From Hyphomicrobiales bacterium (GTDB taxonomy: Bacteria; Pseudomonadota; Alphaproteobacteria; Rhizobiales; Xanthobacteraceae), in contig JAFKKH010000014.1 of NCBI GenBank assembly GCA_017305665.1, forward strand, positions 168,903-232,902: a stretch of 64,000 nt of DNA, given 5' to 3'. The translations under genes and the position numbers were made by a program. Every line of letters begins with the position of its first letter. The stretch's first letter is position 1. This document shows, piece after piece, positions 47,547 to 55,758 of this stretch. The notes below the pieces were generated by a model. The model worked only from the letters and a program-made list of their open reading frames with translations, was not told the DNA's origin and did no database searches.

Positions 47547-48440
47547 ATGCGCTTCGATCTGGTTGACCTTCAGTTGTTCGTCGCGGTGGCCGATTCCCGC
47601 AGCATCACCCAGGGCGCGGCGCGCTGCAATCTGGCACTGGCCTCCGCCAGCGCGCGGATCAAGGGCCTTGAGGAGGCGCTCGGCGTCTCGCTGCTGACGC
47701 GGGGACGGCGCGGCGTGGCTCCGACCGCGGCCGGGGAAAGCCTGCTCGGCCACGCCCGTATTGTGCTGCAGGACGTCGAGATCATGCGCGGCGATCTGGT
47801 CGCCTATGCCAGCGGCACGAAAGCCAGCGTGCACATGCTCGCGAACACGGTCGGGCTGTCGGAGCATCTGCCGAAGGCGCTCGCCGCGTTTCTCCGCGAG
47901 CACCCGCATATCAGTCTTGACGTCGAGGAGCGCGAAAGCGCCGACATTGCGCAGGCGATCGCAAGCGGTATCGCCGATCTCGGTTTCGCGGCCGAGCATA
48001 CCTTGCCCGATACCATTGAACGGTTTGCGTTCAGCACGGATCGGCTGGTGGTCGTCACGGCGCAGCGCAGCGAATTTTCCGGCCGCCGTGTGATCGACTT
48101 CAGGGAGATCATCGATCGCGACTTCATCGGGCTGACCAGCTCGACTGCATTGCAGAGCCACGTCGGAAAATATGCCGCGCGGCTCGGCGCGCGCCTGCGG
48201 TTTCGAGCACGGCTGCGCGATTTCGATGCGATGTGCCAGATGGTGGCGGCAGGCGTCGGCATCGCGGTCATGTCGGAAGTGGCCGCACGGCGCTGCGCAC
48301 GCACGCTGCCCATTTCGATCGTGCGGCTACGCGGGACCTGGGCCAACCGCCAGCTTGCGATCTGCTACCGCAGCCTCAGAACGCTACCGCGTCCGGCGCG
48401 TCTGCTCGCCGAGCACCTGCGCAAGGCCGCGGTTCCCTGA
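47547..48440 (+). CDS. LysR family transcriptional regulator
   Basis: A 297-residue regulator. N-terminal helix-turn-helix: DLQLFVAVADSRSITQGAAR CNLALASASARIKGLEEALG, then the linker VSLLTRGRRGVAPTAAGESL. The C-terminal effector domain (90-295) shows the HMLANTVGLSEHLPKALAAF type lead. GGGAG before the ATG is a good ribosome site. Likely controls the divergent TauE-type gene. Effector unknown. Confidence 0.93.
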   Translation: MRFDLVDLQLFVAVADSRSITQGAARCNLALASASARIKGLEEALGVSLLTRGRRGVAPTAAGESLLGHARIVLQDVEIMRGDLVAYASGTKASVHMLANTVGLSEHLPKALAAFLREHPHISLDVEERESADIAQAIASGIADLGFAAEHTLPDTIERFAFSTDRLVVVTAQRSEFSGRRVIDFREIIDRDFIGLTSSTALQSHVGKYAARLGARLRFRARLRDFDAMCQMVAAGVGIAVMSEVAARRCARTLPISIVRLRGTWANRQLAICYRSLRTLPRPARLLAEHLRKAAVP

Positions 48441-48470
48441 CAATGGGGACCCGATACCGGCGCGCCAACG

Positions 48471-48653
48471 CTACTTCGGCGGCTTCAATTTCTTTGAATT
48501 GATGTATCCGCTTGCCGCGGTCTGCAATCTGCTAGCTTCCTTGAGTGCGGCGTTGCGCTCCAGGCCGGGCTTCATTTTGCGCGCAAGCTCAAGGGCTTCT
48601 GCGGCACGTGCGGCTAGATCAGGATTCCCTGTGCTGATGGGGGTGCGCCGCAT
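48471..48653 (-). CDS. small hypothetical protein
   Basis: Sixty residues from MRRTPISTGNPDLAARAAEA, a charged helix (EALELARKMKPGLERNAALK EASRLQTAASGY) and a basic end NSKKLKPPK. An in-frame ATG at 48728 would add 25 residues. Regular composition and isolated position between the LysR and hisN genes support a real gene but there is no known family. Confidence 0.5.
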   Translation of the reverse strand: MRRTPISTGNPDLAARAAEALELARKMKPGLERNAALKEASRLQTAASGYINSKKLKPPK

Positions 48654-48745
48654 GATGTTGCCCTCGCTCGGCGCAAGGTTAGGCAGGCGAAGCTCCGCTG
48701 TCGGTACGATTGTGAACAGAGGCGGCAAAGAATGCGGACGTTCTG

Positions 48746-49531
48746 TCAGGCGTTGAGGATCTTGAGCGCGGCCTCGTGGACGCGCGGATCGCCAGCGGCG
48801 ACGATGCGCCCGCCACTCTGCGCGGGCTTGCCTTCCCAGGTGGTGATGACGCCGCCCGCGCCGGTGATGATCGGGATCAGCGCGGCAATGTCGTAAGGTT
48901 TCAGCTCGGTCTCGATGACGAGATCGAGGTGTCCTGCGGCCAGCATGCAGTAGGAATAGCAGTCACCGCCGTAGCGGGTGAGCCGCACCTCCGCTTCGAC
49001 CCGGCCGAAGGCCGCGCGATCCTCGGTGTTCATCAACAGTGGACTGGTCGTGAATGACGTCGCTTCCTTCAGCGACGCGCAGCGGCGCACCGCCAGTTTG
49101 CGTACGCTCGAAGGACCGCGATAACGCGCCGCGCCGTTGTCGCCGCTGAAGCGTTCGCCGATGTAGGGCTGATGCATCATGCCGTAGACCGGCGTGCCGT
49201 GATGGAGCAGCGCGATCAGCGTGCCCCAGATCGGAAAGCCGGCGATGAAGGATTTCGTGCCATCGATGGGGTCCAGCACCCAGACGTAATCGGCGTCCTC
49301 GCGCTCATTGCCGAATTCCTCGCCGACGATGCCGTGCTGCGGAAAGCTCGCCTTGATCAGACGCCGCATCACCGCCTCGGCGGCGCGGTCGGCTTCCGTG
49401 ACCGGATCGAAGCCGTGGCTGGCGCTCTTGTTTTCAATCCCCAGAAGGGAGGTCCTGAAAAAGGGCAGGATGGTTTCGCCAGAAGCCGTGGCGAGGCGGT
49501 CGATGAAGGCGGTAAAATCGATGACCGTCAC
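48746..49531 (-). CDS. hisN: histidinol-phosphatase (inositol monophosphatase-type)
   Basis: A 261-residue Mg-dependent phosphatase. Metal motifs are GEEFGNE (about 70), WVLDPIDGTKSFIAGFPIWG (D-P-I-D-G-T) and, near the C-terminus, YDIAALIPIITGAGG. KLAVRRCASLKEA and RYGGDCYSYCMLAAGHLDLV match the HisN branch used for histidine synthesis in Actinobacteria and Alphaproteobacteria. GTG 49531, preceded by GAGGA, gives the normal 260-residue length; longer frames are poorly supported. Confidence 0.9.
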   Translation of the reverse strand: MTVIDFTAFIDRLATASGETILPFFRTSLLGIENKSASHGFDPVTEADRAAEAVMRRLIKASFPQHGIVGEEFGNEREDADYVWVLDPIDGTKSFIAGFPIWGTLIALLHHGTPVYGMMHQPYIGERFSGDNGAARYRGPSSVRKLAVRRCASLKEATSFTTSPLLMNTEDRAAFGRVEAEVRLTRYGGDCYSYCMLAAGHLDLVIETELKPYDIAALIPIITGAGGVITTWEGKPAQSGGRIVAAGDPRVHEAALKILNA

Positions 49532-49907
49532 GCTGTCCTCACCGGGCGATGCAAGGCAATCCAAAAGGCTGTTTAAAGGTATTGAGCGCCTCCTATACAT
49601 GGCCAGATCGCGGATCGCACCGTCCGCAAGTCTGGCGCGGTGCAGTTTTCCCGCTTTCGAGTCGGCGGTCCGCCGCGCGGGCAACAGGCTTGATGCGACG
49701 ATCCTGAAACCGGGATCGCAACCATTATGCGTCTCGTCGCAGGAGCCGGATCAGGAGGGCGAGCTCACCATTCAGCCCAAGTCACTGGTTCTCATGGGAA
49801 AACCGTCATGCGCGCTGGCATGCCAGGGAAGGTAGGTATGCATAATTGCATGGGAAAACGCCCAAAAGCCCTTGCACTTTGTGCAGCGCAGCCGCATATT
49901 GTTGCGG
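49532..49907. other. intergenic region upstream of sRNA
   Basis: About 375 bp without a credible gene between hisN and the sRNA. It contains inverted repeat ATGCA-TAAT-TGCAT (49838-49851) and the probable sRNA promoter: TTGCAC (49872-49877), 17-bp spacer, CATATT (49895-49900). TGCA-rich motifs (TTGCACTTTGTGCAGCGCAG) overlap the -35 box. The hisN promoter lies at the left end. Confidence 0.5.
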
Positions 49908-49995
49908 TGCGGTAGCGCCTCGCGCTATCGCTGCCCTCCTTGGGCGTTTCCTCCCTAGACTTGGGCCGCTTGTTCTCACAAGCGGCCCTTTTTTC
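49908..49995 (+). ncRNA. mmgR / alpha-r8 family small RNA
   Basis: Predicted about 85-nt trans-acting sRNA: hairpin GGTAGCG-CCTCG-CGCTATC (49911-49929), small hairpin GCCC-TCCTT-GGGC (49934-49945), single-stranded TTTCCTCCCT (49947-49956), then the terminator hairpin GGGCCGCTTGT-TCTC-ACAAGCGGCCC with TTTTTTCTTTT. The ten-base UUUCCUCCCU is the invariant signature of the rhizobial mmgR (alpha-r8) family, linked in Sinorhizobium meliloti to nitrogen status and PHB storage. No protein gene precedes the terminator on this strand, which itself argues for an RNA gene. Confidence 0.8.
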
Positions 49996-49998
49996 TTT
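49963..49998 (+). terminator. intrinsic terminator of the sRNA
   Basis: Eleven-base-pair perfect stem (GGGCCGCTTGT / ACAAGCGGCCC), four-base loop and TTTTTTCTTTT tail. Only the small RNA upstream can use it on this strand. Confidence 0.93.
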
Positions 49999-50025
49999 TC
50001 CGATCGGCGCGGCGGATGGGGACGT

Positions 50026-50913
50026 CTATTCGGCCGCGGCCTGGAACGAGCCGAGATCGTCGAGCGGGACAGTGGCCAACGCATCCGCAAGCGTTCTGAA
50101 GTCCGATGCCACCTGTCCAAAACGCGGACCGCGCTCGCGCCGCCGCTCATCCATGTAGACCGCGCGATTGAGCTCGATCTGGATGGTGTGCAGGCCGCTG
50201 GCCGGATTGCCGTAGTGCTCGGTGATGAAGCCGCCGGCATAGGGCTTGTTGCGCGCGAGGGAATAGCCGAGGTCACCCATCACCTTTTCGACGGCGTCAG
50301 GGAGCAGCGGCGCGCAGCTGGTGCCGTAGCGGTCGCCGATCACGATGTCCGGGCGGCGCGGCTCGTCGCGCGAGATGCCGATCGACGGCATGGAGTGGCA
50401 ATCCACCAGGATGACAGTCCCGAAGGTCTGATGTGCGGTGTGGATCAGACGACGCAACGCGCGATGATAGGGCTTGTAGAGCGTCTCGATCCGGCCGAGC
50501 GCGTCGTCGACGCTGAGACGCTCGCGATAGATCTCCTGACCGTCGCCGACCACGCGCGGGATGGTGCCGAGGCCGCCGGCGACCCGCATCGAGCGCGTAT
50601 TGGCGAAGCTCGGCAGCCGCCCCATGAACATTCGTGGATCGAGTTCGTAGGGCTCGCGATTCACGTCGACATAAGACCGGGGAAAATTGACCCGAACCAC
50701 TGGAAAACCCGCTCCGGCCAGATCACCGATCAATTCGTCCATGAACGAGTCTTCGGAGCGGCGCAGACCAGCCAGATCGATTCGCGAGGCCGCCAGGAAT
50801 TGCTCCGGATAGATCGAGCCGGAATGGGGGGAATTGAAGATGATCGGGGCCCGCCACGTCGCCGGCTCCACGATCTCGAACGGGGGCGACTGATCGCCGT
50901 CAAACTGGGTCAT
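50026..50913 (-). CDS. N-formylglutamate amidohydrolase family protein
   Basis: A 295-residue protein of the HutG-like/FGase family. IIFNSPHSGSIYPEQFLAAS RIDLAGLRRSEDSFMDELIG gives the early His and Asp of the metal site and VILVDCHSMPSIG the second DxHSxP metal motif, ending with GGFITEHYGNPASGLHTIQI ELNRAVYMDE. The reaction in the family is hydrolysis of N-formyl-glutamate or a related substrate. ATG 50913 gives the normal length. Together with cpdR next door the order is conserved in rhizobia. Confidence 0.88.
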   Translation of the reverse strand: MTQFDGDQSPPFEIVEPATWRAPIIFNSPHSGSIYPEQFLAASRIDLAGLRRSEDSFMDELIGDLAGAGFPVVRVNFPRSYVDVNREPYELDPRMFMGRLPSFANTRSMRVAGGLGTIPRVVGDGQEIYRERLSVDDALGRIETLYKPYHRALRRLIHTAHQTFGTVILVDCHSMPSIGISRDEPRRPDIVIGDRYGTSCAPLLPDAVEKVMGDLGYSLARNKPYAGGFITEHYGNPASGLHTIQIELNRAVYMDERRRERGPRFGQVASDFRTLADALATVPLDDLGSFQAAAE

Positions 50914-51087
50914 CGCCAGGCGTCGTCCCTGAAATTGGCTGCGGCCTGCCGAGCTCAGCCAGACGGGCCGCATTAAGAACTTGCATTGTCGATAATCGCG
51001 GCCATTCTGCCAAGCCAAACTTCGCCTTCACCCCAAATTTACCAGCTATCAGGCTTAGTAGGATGACTGATCCTCCAAGCCGGGCCT

Positions 51088-51459
51088 ATGACCTCCGCCA
51101 TGCACAAAATCCTCCTTGCCGAAGACGATAACGATATGCGCCGGTTTCTGGTCAAGGCGCTGGAAAATGCGGGTTTCAAGGTCTCGTCCTACGACAACGG
51201 CCTGTCAGCCTATCAGAGGCTGCGCGAGGAGCCGTTTGAAATGCTTCTGACCGACATCGTGATGCCGGAAATGGATGGGATCGAGCTGGCACGGCGGGCT
51301 TCGGAACTCGACCCCGACATCAAGATCATGTTCATCACCGGTTTCGCCGCTGTGGCGCTGAATTCCGATTCCGAGGCGCCCAAGAACGCCAAGGTGCTCG
51401 CCAAACCGGTGCACTTGCGGGAATTGGTCAGCGAAGTGAACAAGATGCTGGCGGCCTGA
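51088..51459 (+). CDS. cpdR: CpdR-type single-domain response regulator
   Basis: A 123-residue receiver domain that in Alphaproteobacteria controls ClpXP localisation and cell-cycle proteolysis, with CckA/ChpT phosphate flow. Sequence KILLAEDDNDMRRFLVKALE NAGF and the rest match CpdR closely. The phosphoacceptor Asp is in LLTDIVMPEMDGIEL (residue 56 here), with Thr in FITGFA and Lys in VLAKPVHLREL. An internal ATG (51100) is an equally likely start. No output domain. Confidence 0.93.
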   Translation: MTSAMHKILLAEDDNDMRRFLVKALENAGFKVSSYDNGLSAYQRLREEPFEMLLTDIVMPEMDGIELARRASELDPDIKIMFITGFAAVALNSDSEAPKNAKVLAKPVHLRELVSEVNKMLAA

Positions 51460-51532
51460 TTCGGGCCTCACTCGTCCTTGCCTGTCCGCACCAGAGCCGA
51501 TATAGGACGCGGCGACCCATTCGGATGTTTCC

Positions 51533-51607
51533 GGGCGCGTAGCTCAGCGGGAGAGCACTTCCTTGACATGGAAGGGGTCACAGGTTCGATCCCTGTCGCG
51601 CCCACCA
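51533..51607 (+). tRNA. tRNA-Val (GAC)
   Basis: Full cloverleaf: acceptor GGGCGCG / CGCGCCC with discriminator A and encoded CCA (51605-51607), D-arm GCTC-AGCGGGA-GAGC, anticodon stem CTTCC / GGAAG around TTGACAT with anticodon GAC at 51565-51567, and T-arm CACAGG-TTCGATC-CCTGT. 75 bases. Confidence 0.97.
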
Positions 51608-51655
51608 TCCGAGTTCACAGGCATCGACCGGATGCCGTATCTGCTCCGTAAATCT

Positions 51656-51680
51656 GGCCCGCAAATTGCGGGCCTTTTGT
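51656..51680 (+). terminator. terminator after tRNA-Val
   Basis: GGCCCGC-AAATT-GCGGGCC followed by TTTTG, about 50 bp past the tRNA gene. The rest of the 51608-51852 gap holds no gene. Confidence 0.88.
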
Positions 51681-51852
51681 ATTCCGGTGTCTCTGTTCCT
51701 GCCGCAGGCTGACAAATTCGCACCGAAGGCCGCTTGGGATATCCACGCGGCTCGCGTTCATACTTTAATTACGTCGAGGAATCCCAACGGCCCGGCATTC
51801 TGAGCTGCTTCAAACACGGCACGAACACTGCAGACAACCGGGCAGATCACTC

Positions 51853-52407
51853 TCAGGGTGATTTGGCGGGATTGTAACCTGACGGCGGTAGTTCGCTGTC
51901 CTTGTCCATCTGCGAGATGCGCGTTTCGAGATATTCGGCGGTTTTAATGAATGTCTCGATCTGTTGTCGTGAGAGCTCTCCGACAAGCCGTTCGTGACGG
52001 ATCAGGATGTCATCGAACATGCGATCATGAAGTTGCCTGCCGGCCTTGCTCAACGTCACCAGGGTGCGCCGGCGCGCGCTGTTGGGCACGTCGCGAATCC
52101 CGATCAATCCCCTGCCGTCGAGGCTTTTCAGGGCGCGGCTGACGGCCGCCTTGTCGAGGCTCCCCAAGGTCCAGATGTCGTAGGCGCTGGCGGGTCCGTT
52201 CGACGCGAGAAATGACAGGATGCGCCAGTCGAGCAGCGTGACGTCATACTGTTCCTGGAAGTACGCCTTTGCCGAAGCGCGAAGTTTCATGGAAAGGCGG
52301 GAAACGACTGTCGGGACGTAGCGCTGGAAGTCGATGGCCTGATCGGAAGCCGTCCGCTTCGTTGCGGATCGAACCGGTCCTTGCTGGAGCTCCATCCTCT
52401 TCGACAT
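51853..52407 (-). CDS. MarR family transcriptional regulator
   Basis: A 184-residue winged-helix regulator. LSMKLRASAKAYFQEQYDVT LLDWRILSFLASNG is the dimer helix and first DNA helix; TLGSLDKAAVSRALKSLDGR GLIGIRDVPNSARRRTLVTL is the recognition helix and wing. It is divergent from the ABC binding-protein gene. A perfect palindrome at 52569-52587 lies between the two starts and is its probable operator. The start could also be 52431 or 52395. Typical ligands are aromatic acids. Confidence 0.9.
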   Translation of the reverse strand: MSKRMELQQGPVRSATKRTASDQAIDFQRYVPTVVSRLSMKLRASAKAYFQEQYDVTLLDWRILSFLASNGPASAYDIWTLGSLDKAAVSRALKSLDGRGLIGIRDVPNSARRRTLVTLSKAGRQLHDRMFDDILIRHERLVGELSRQQIETFIKTAEYLETRISQMDKDSELPPSGYNPAKSP

Positions 52408-52568
52408 CGTCGCTCTGTTTCCGCTCGCCATTTTTTGCCGGGCCGAAAGGCTGATCCAAGTCCCGGGATTGTGCAACGGGGCCTTCGCGCGTTTTCCAAA
52501 AGCCGCGTCGCGCCGGTGCTGGATATGGCGCGGCCGGGGAATTGACAAGCGGACCGGCGAATGGTTTC

Positions 52569-52587
52569 ATTTACAATAGTTGTAAAT
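52569..52587. promoter_or_regulatory. probable MarR operator
   Basis: ATTTACAA-TAG-TTGTAAAT is a perfect 8-3-8 inverted repeat. It overlaps a -10-like TACAAT (52572-52577) for the rightward gene, and a half-site TTGTAA is repeated at 52595-52600. MarR dimers bind sites of this size. Confidence 0.75.
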
Positions 52588-52632
52588 ACCACCATTGTAA
52601 CGACAACCAATAATCGAATGGAGGAGGAGGCC

Positions 52633-53841
52633 ATGACCCACAGGATCTGTGCGCCGGTGCTGGCGACCATCATTGCTGCAACATGTTTCAACGTCGCGAT
52701 CGCCGCGCCGAAGTACGGTCCCGGGGCTTCCGATAAGGAGATCAAGATCGGGCAGACCACCGCATACAGCGGTGCTTTCTCGGCCTGGAGCGCCGCGGCA
52801 CAGGTGCAAGCGGCTTACTTCAAGATGCTGAATGAGAAAGGCGGTGTGAACGGGCGCAAGATCAACCTGATCTCGCTTGATGATTCCTACAGCCCGCCGA
52901 AAACGGTCGAGCAGACCCGCCGTTTGGTCGAGAGCGATGAGGTGCTCTTCCTTTTTGGTTCGCTTGGAGCGGCCTCGAATACGGCGGTCCACAAGTACCT
53001 TAACGTCAAGAAGATCCCGCAGTTGTTCCCTCAGTCGGGGGCGGCGAAGTGGTCTGATCCAAAGAAATTCCCATGGACCATGGGGTGGATGCCGTCCTTC
53101 GCAAATGAAGGGTTCATCTACGGCAAGTACGTCCTTGCCCACATTCCCGATGCCAAGATCGCCGTCTTCTTTCAGAATGACGATTATGGAAAGGACTACA
53201 TCGCCGGCTTCAAGAAAGCGCTCGGCGCCAACGCCGCGAAGATGATCGTGTCGGAGACGAACTACGAGTCCGCGGATCCGACCGTCGATTCCCAGATCGT
53301 CACCATGAAGGCATCAGGCGCCAACGTCTTGATGGATGCGAGTTCGCCGAAGTTCGCAGCGCAGGCGATCCGTAAAATGGGCGAGATCGGCTGGCGCCCA
53401 ACGCACTTCCTGGCGTCGCCCAGCGCGGTGATCGACCGTGTCTTCAAGGTCGCGGGGCTGGACTATTCCAAGGGGATCATTTCAGCGGCGTATTTGAAGG
53501 ACCCCGGCAATCCAGCCATGAAGGACGATAGTGGGGTGAAAGATTATCTGGCGTTTTTGGCCAAATACCTTCCGAACCTCGATCCGCAGAACCGCAACGC
53601 CGTTTGGGGTTATGCGTCGGCGGAAACGATCACTGCAGTGCTTAAGCAGTGTGGCGATGACCTGACGCGCGAGAACGTCATGCATCAGGCGGCCAATCTC
53701 AAGGATGTCAGCGTGACCATGCTGCTTCCGGGAATCCTGATGAACACCAGCTCGACCGATTACGAACCGATCGAAGACGAGCGTCTTCAGGTCTTCGACG
53801 GGTCGGATATGAAAACGATGAATGAAAAGGCCGAAAAATAG
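52633..53841 (+). CDS. branched-chain/aromatic-type ABC transporter substrate-binding protein
   Basis: A 402-residue periplasmic protein of the LivK family (cluster Peripla_BP_6). Signal peptide MTHRICAPVLATIIAATCFN with cleavage after AIA, then EIKIGQTTAYSGAFSAWSAA AQVQAAYFKMLNEKGGVNGR KINLISLDDSYSP, the classic Leu/Ile/Val-binding lead. Ligands of relatives include aromatic acids. GAGGAGGAGG lies right before the ATG. First gene of the oxygenase operon; its permeases and ATPases are not in the window. Confidence 0.92.
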   Translation: MTHRICAPVLATIIAATCFNVAIAAPKYGPGASDKEIKIGQTTAYSGAFSAWSAAAQVQAAYFKMLNEKGGVNGRKINLISLDDSYSPPKTVEQTRRLVESDEVLFLFGSLGAASNTAVHKYLNVKKIPQLFPQSGAAKWSDPKKFPWTMGWMPSFANEGFIYGKYVLAHIPDAKIAVFFQNDDYGKDYIAGFKKALGANAAKMIVSETNYESADPTVDSQIVTMKASGANVLMDASSPKFAAQAIRKMGEIGWRPTHFLASPSAVIDRVFKVAGLDYSKGIISAAYLKDPGNPAMKDDSGVKDYLAFLAKYLPNLDPQNRNAVWGYASAETITAVLKQCGDDLTRENVMHQAANLKDVSVTMLLPGILMNTSSTDYEPIEDERLQVFDGSDMKTMNEKAEK

Positions 53842-53887
53842 CCGATGGTCGGTTTTCCCGGGTGTATCAGACAATGAGAGAAATGTG

Positions 53888-55237
53888 ATGAGTGTCCACG
53901 CCTCTATCAATGACCTCGTCGATGATCGCCCGGGCGACCAGGCGTTCCACGTCGCGCGCAGGGCGTTCACGGATCCGGCGATTCTCGATCTGGAGCTGTC
54001 GCATATCTTCGAATCGACGTGGTCGTTTGTCGGGCTGACGACACAAATTCCGAAGCCGCACGATTACATCACGACGTTCATCGGACGGCAGCCGATTTTG
54101 CTGATGCGCGACGGACAGGGACATGTTGGCTGTTTTCTCAACACCTGCCGGCATCGCGCGACGATCGTCTGTCCGTTCAAGCGCGGCCGCCAGAAGTTTC
54201 ATGTCTGCCGGTACCACGGCTGGGCCTACGACAGCGCGGGTAAAAATACCATCGTGACGGAGATGGACGATGGTCAGTATCCGCCGTCATTCAAGGACGC
54301 CGATCGCAATCTGCTGCGCGTCGCTCGGTTCGAAAACTATCGCGGCCTTCTGTTCGCGAGTCTTTCGGCAGATGTGCCGCCCTTGAGTGACTACCTGGGA
54401 GATGCCAAGGCCTTCATCGATCTGGTTGCAGATCAGAGCCCGGTGGGCGAACTGGAATTCGTGCCCGGAGAGATCACCTACACGTTCGATGCAAACTGGA
54501 AGCTGCAGTTCGAGAATGGCCTCGACTACTATCATTTCAATTCGACGCACGCCTCTTATGTGGACATCCTGAACCAGCGAGCCAAGTCTGGAACGTCGGG
54601 CCCGCTGCCGCAGGAAGCACCTGACGAGATGGAAGGTCAGGGAAGCTTCAGTTTCGACCATGGTCATGCGGTGAACTGGTCCATCAAGCGACAGTCCCGC
54701 TACGGGCGCCCGCTGGTCATCGATCCTGCCTATCTCGCCGAGTTGAAAGCGCGCGTGGGAGAGACGCGCATCAAATGGATGCTTCGCCAGCGCAATCTGA
54801 CGATCTTCCCCAATCTGCAGATCATCGATATCAGTTCGGCTCAGCTTCGCACGTGGCGGCCGCTCGCCGTGGACAAGACCGAGATGACGTCCCATTGCCT
54901 CGCGCCGGTCGGCGAGAGCGCGGAGGCACGCCGTGTTCGGATCCGCAACTACGAGGATTTCTTCAATCCGAGCGGGCTCGCCACATCGGACGACAATGTC
55001 ATGTACGAATTCTGCCAGACCGGCTACGAGGCGCAGGCCGGCAATACGTTCGGACACCTGCGCGGTCTCGCCAACGGTCCGATATCCCCCAGCGGTCATG
55101 CGCAGGAGCTCGGAATATCGCCGGTGGAATCGGCGTTCGGCAAGCCTGCCTTCGGTGGCGAAACCAATTTCCATCCGGGATACCGGGAATGGCGGCGGCT
55201 GTTGCAGCGTCACGTGGATGGTGGCGCCGATGCTTGA
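53888..55237 (+). CDS. Rieske aromatic-ring-hydroxylating oxygenase large subunit
   Basis: A 449-residue alpha subunit. Rieske [2Fe-2S] ligands are Cys87 and His89 (TCRHRA) and Cys107 and His110 (VCRYHGW). The catalytic iron ligands are His216 and His221 in DYYHFNSTH with the electron-bridging Asp213. The Asp/His spacing and length resemble BenA/AntA/NagG-type oxygenases that act on benzoate, anthranilate or salicylate. The stop codon overlaps the start of the small-subunit gene. Substrate is not known. Confidence 0.93.
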   Translation: MSVHASINDLVDDRPGDQAFHVARRAFTDPAILDLELSHIFESTWSFVGLTTQIPKPHDYITTFIGRQPILLMRDGQGHVGCFLNTCRHRATIVCPFKRGRQKFHVCRYHGWAYDSAGKNTIVTEMDDGQYPPSFKDADRNLLRVARFENYRGLLFASLSADVPPLSDYLGDAKAFIDLVADQSPVGELEFVPGEITYTFDANWKLQFENGLDYYHFNSTHASYVDILNQRAKSGTSGPLPQEAPDEMEGQGSFSFDHGHAVNWSIKRQSRYGRPLVIDPAYLAELKARVGETRIKWMLRQRNLTIFPNLQIIDISSAQLRTWRPLAVDKTEMTSHCLAPVGESAEARRVRIRNYEDFFNPSGLATSDDNVMYEFCQTGYEAQAGNTFGHLRGLANGPISPSGHAQELGISPVESAFGKPAFGGETNFHPGYREWRRLLQRHVDGGADA

Positions 55238-55748
55238 GCGGATGTCGTCCGATTTGTCGCAGCGGAAACAGGCCGCTGAAGCAATCCTTTTCCTCGAGGC
55301 GCGCTATCTCGACGACAAGGAGTGGGATTCGTGGGCCGGGCTTTACGAACCTGACGCGGAGTATTGGGCGCCGTCCTGGCTCGATGAATACGACACGGCC
55401 GACGATCCCAACACGCAGGTGTCGTTCATCTATCACAACTCGCGATCTCAGTTGCAGGAGCGAATCTCACGCATTCAATCGCGCAAGTCGATTACGGCGT
55501 TGCCGCTGCCGCGAACGCTGCACGTGATTTCGAACATCACCGCATCGGAGGGAGAGAACGACTTGATCGTCGCCCGGTCCAACTGGACGACGCACGTGTT
55601 TGATCCGCGTGCCCAGAAGCAGCATCTCCATTTCGGGACCTATGAGCATGTCCTGAAACCGTCCGATGGTCAGTTGCGGATCGCGCGGAAGAAAATCGTC
55701 ATCATGAACGATCGCATTCCCAGCGTTCTCGATTTCTACAGCATCTAG
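55230..55748 (+). CDS. Rieske oxygenase small subunit
   Basis: A 172-residue beta subunit with the SnoaL-like cone fold: KQAAEAILFLEARYLDDKEW DSWAGLYEPDAEYWAPSW and the C-terminal FGTYEHVLKPSDGQLRIARK KIVIMNDRIPSVLDFYSI are typical of BenB/AntB/NagH-type subunits. ATG 55230 overlaps the end of the large-subunit gene by eight bases (translational coupling); an internal ATG at 55242 is possible. Pairs with the large subunit in an alpha3beta3 enzyme. Confidence 0.92.
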   Translation: MLERMSSDLSQRKQAAEAILFLEARYLDDKEWDSWAGLYEPDAEYWAPSWLDEYDTADDPNTQVSFIYHNSRSQLQERISRIQSRKSITALPLPRTLHVISNITASEGENDLIVARSNWTTHVFDPRAQKQHLHFGTYEHVLKPSDGQLRIARKKIVIMNDRIPSVLDFYSI

Positions 55749-55758
55749 GGATCGTCTC

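Noticed and set aside
51533-51852. tRNA-Val as an integration site for an island covering 52-64 kb
   Set aside because: No integrase gene and no repeat of the tRNA 3' end were seen in the window; the cluster could still be acquired but this evidence is missing.
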